This document shows positions 5,261-5,409 of a DNA stretch of 5,409 nucleotides, in pieces (position 1 is the first letter of the stretch; each line of letters starts with the position of its first letter). The DNA is taken from NCBI GenBank assembly GCA_023484185.1, contig JAMDBC010000178.1:1-5409 (forward strand), written 5' to 3'. The translations under genes were made by a program, and so were the position numbers. This DNA comes from Chloroflexota bacterium (GTDB lineage: Bacteria > Chloroflexota > Anaerolineae > Anaerolineales > Villigracilaceae). The notes under the pieces are model-generated. The model saw only the letters and a program-made list of their open reading frames with translations. It was not told where the DNA came from and searched no databases.

Positions 5261-5409
5261 ATGGATGAAGTTACGCAAAAAGACATTCTTCACGAGTTGA
5301 AGATTATCAAGAAGCTTCTTGCTCAGAATCTTTTGAGTGGGAGTTCCCAGACGAAACAAATCAGTAAGCTCAACTCCATCGGTTTTCAGCCGAAGGAAAT
5401 TGCTGAGAT
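5261..5409 (+). CDS. Small helix-turn-helix protein, paralogue-like (partial, runs off the right edge)
   Basis: The ATG at 5261 is preceded by GAGGTG at 5251-5256, and 49 codons are open to the edge. It starts MDEVTQKDILHELKIIKKLL, a heptad-patterned helix, then SGSSQTKQISKLNSIG. It then enters FQPKEIAE, the first helix of a typical sigma-like helix-turn-helix (usual continuation ILGTTPNTVR, recalled for such small proteins). It resembles the 60-aa protein at 4283 at its N terminus and in the PEIS/PKEI position. It follows the 231-aa gene by 57 nt with no terminator between, so the three are probably one operon. It is presumably a DNA-binding regulator; the recognition helix lies outside the window. 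Confidence 0.68.
   Translation, partial: MDEVTQKDILHELKIIKKLLAQNLLSGSSQTKQISKLNSIGFQPKEIAE

Noticed and set aside
5141..5402. The 13-mer CCGAAGGAAATTG present at 5141-5153 and 5390-5402
   Set aside because: Both copies encode PKEI in coding sequence and the flanks do not match. It is most likely coincidence, not a repeat element.

Overview
The window looks like bacterial chromosome of moderate GC content. It is probably from an uncultured member of the Chloroflexota (Anaerolineae-like). That placement is an inference from the fused glycyl-tRNA synthetase, the four-helix-bundle gene and the dense short palindromic repeats; no phylogenetic marker in the window proves it.

Layout. Positions 1-4034 are coded on the minus strand. 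In transcription order they hold a fused glycyl-tRNA synthetase glyQS (4034-957), a four-helix-bundle protein of the 23S rRNA intervening-sequence family (887-477), and the N-terminal third of an FAD-dependent DAO-type oxidoreductase (400 to the left edge). A roughly 250 bp divergent intergenic region (4035-4282) follows. The plus-strand genes after it are visibly more AT-rich: a 60-aa helix-turn-helix protein (4283-4465), a 231-aa protein with a DUF4145/HEPN-like C-terminal half (4508-5203), and the start of a second small helix-turn-helix protein related to the first (5261 to the right edge).

The most striking content is the repeats. Five or six different short repeat types occur in 5.4 kb, and four lie in frame inside glyQS. 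One forms the whole linker between the alpha and beta parts (3090-3158). One is a 69-bp paired palindrome early in the beta part (2793-2861). One is a 70-bp paired palindrome of the same design but different sequence (2111-2180). One is a four-copy heptamer near the C terminus (1129-1156). Compared from memory with the E. coli GlyQ and GlyS proteins, each sits where the bacterial enzyme has only a short loop or a subunit boundary, so the essential enzyme appears to have absorbed them as surface loops. A fifth repeat overlaps the glyQS start codon.

The four-helix-bundle gene is bracketed by perfect 16-bp inverted repeats. They belong to the same GAC-rich family as the glyQS linker, which makes it a candidate small mobile unit.

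Functionally, glyQS charges tRNA-Gly, the oxidoreductase is probably catabolic or amine-oxidising, and the plus-strand trio may be a regulatory or defence-type accessory cluster. Nothing links the three groups in one pathway.
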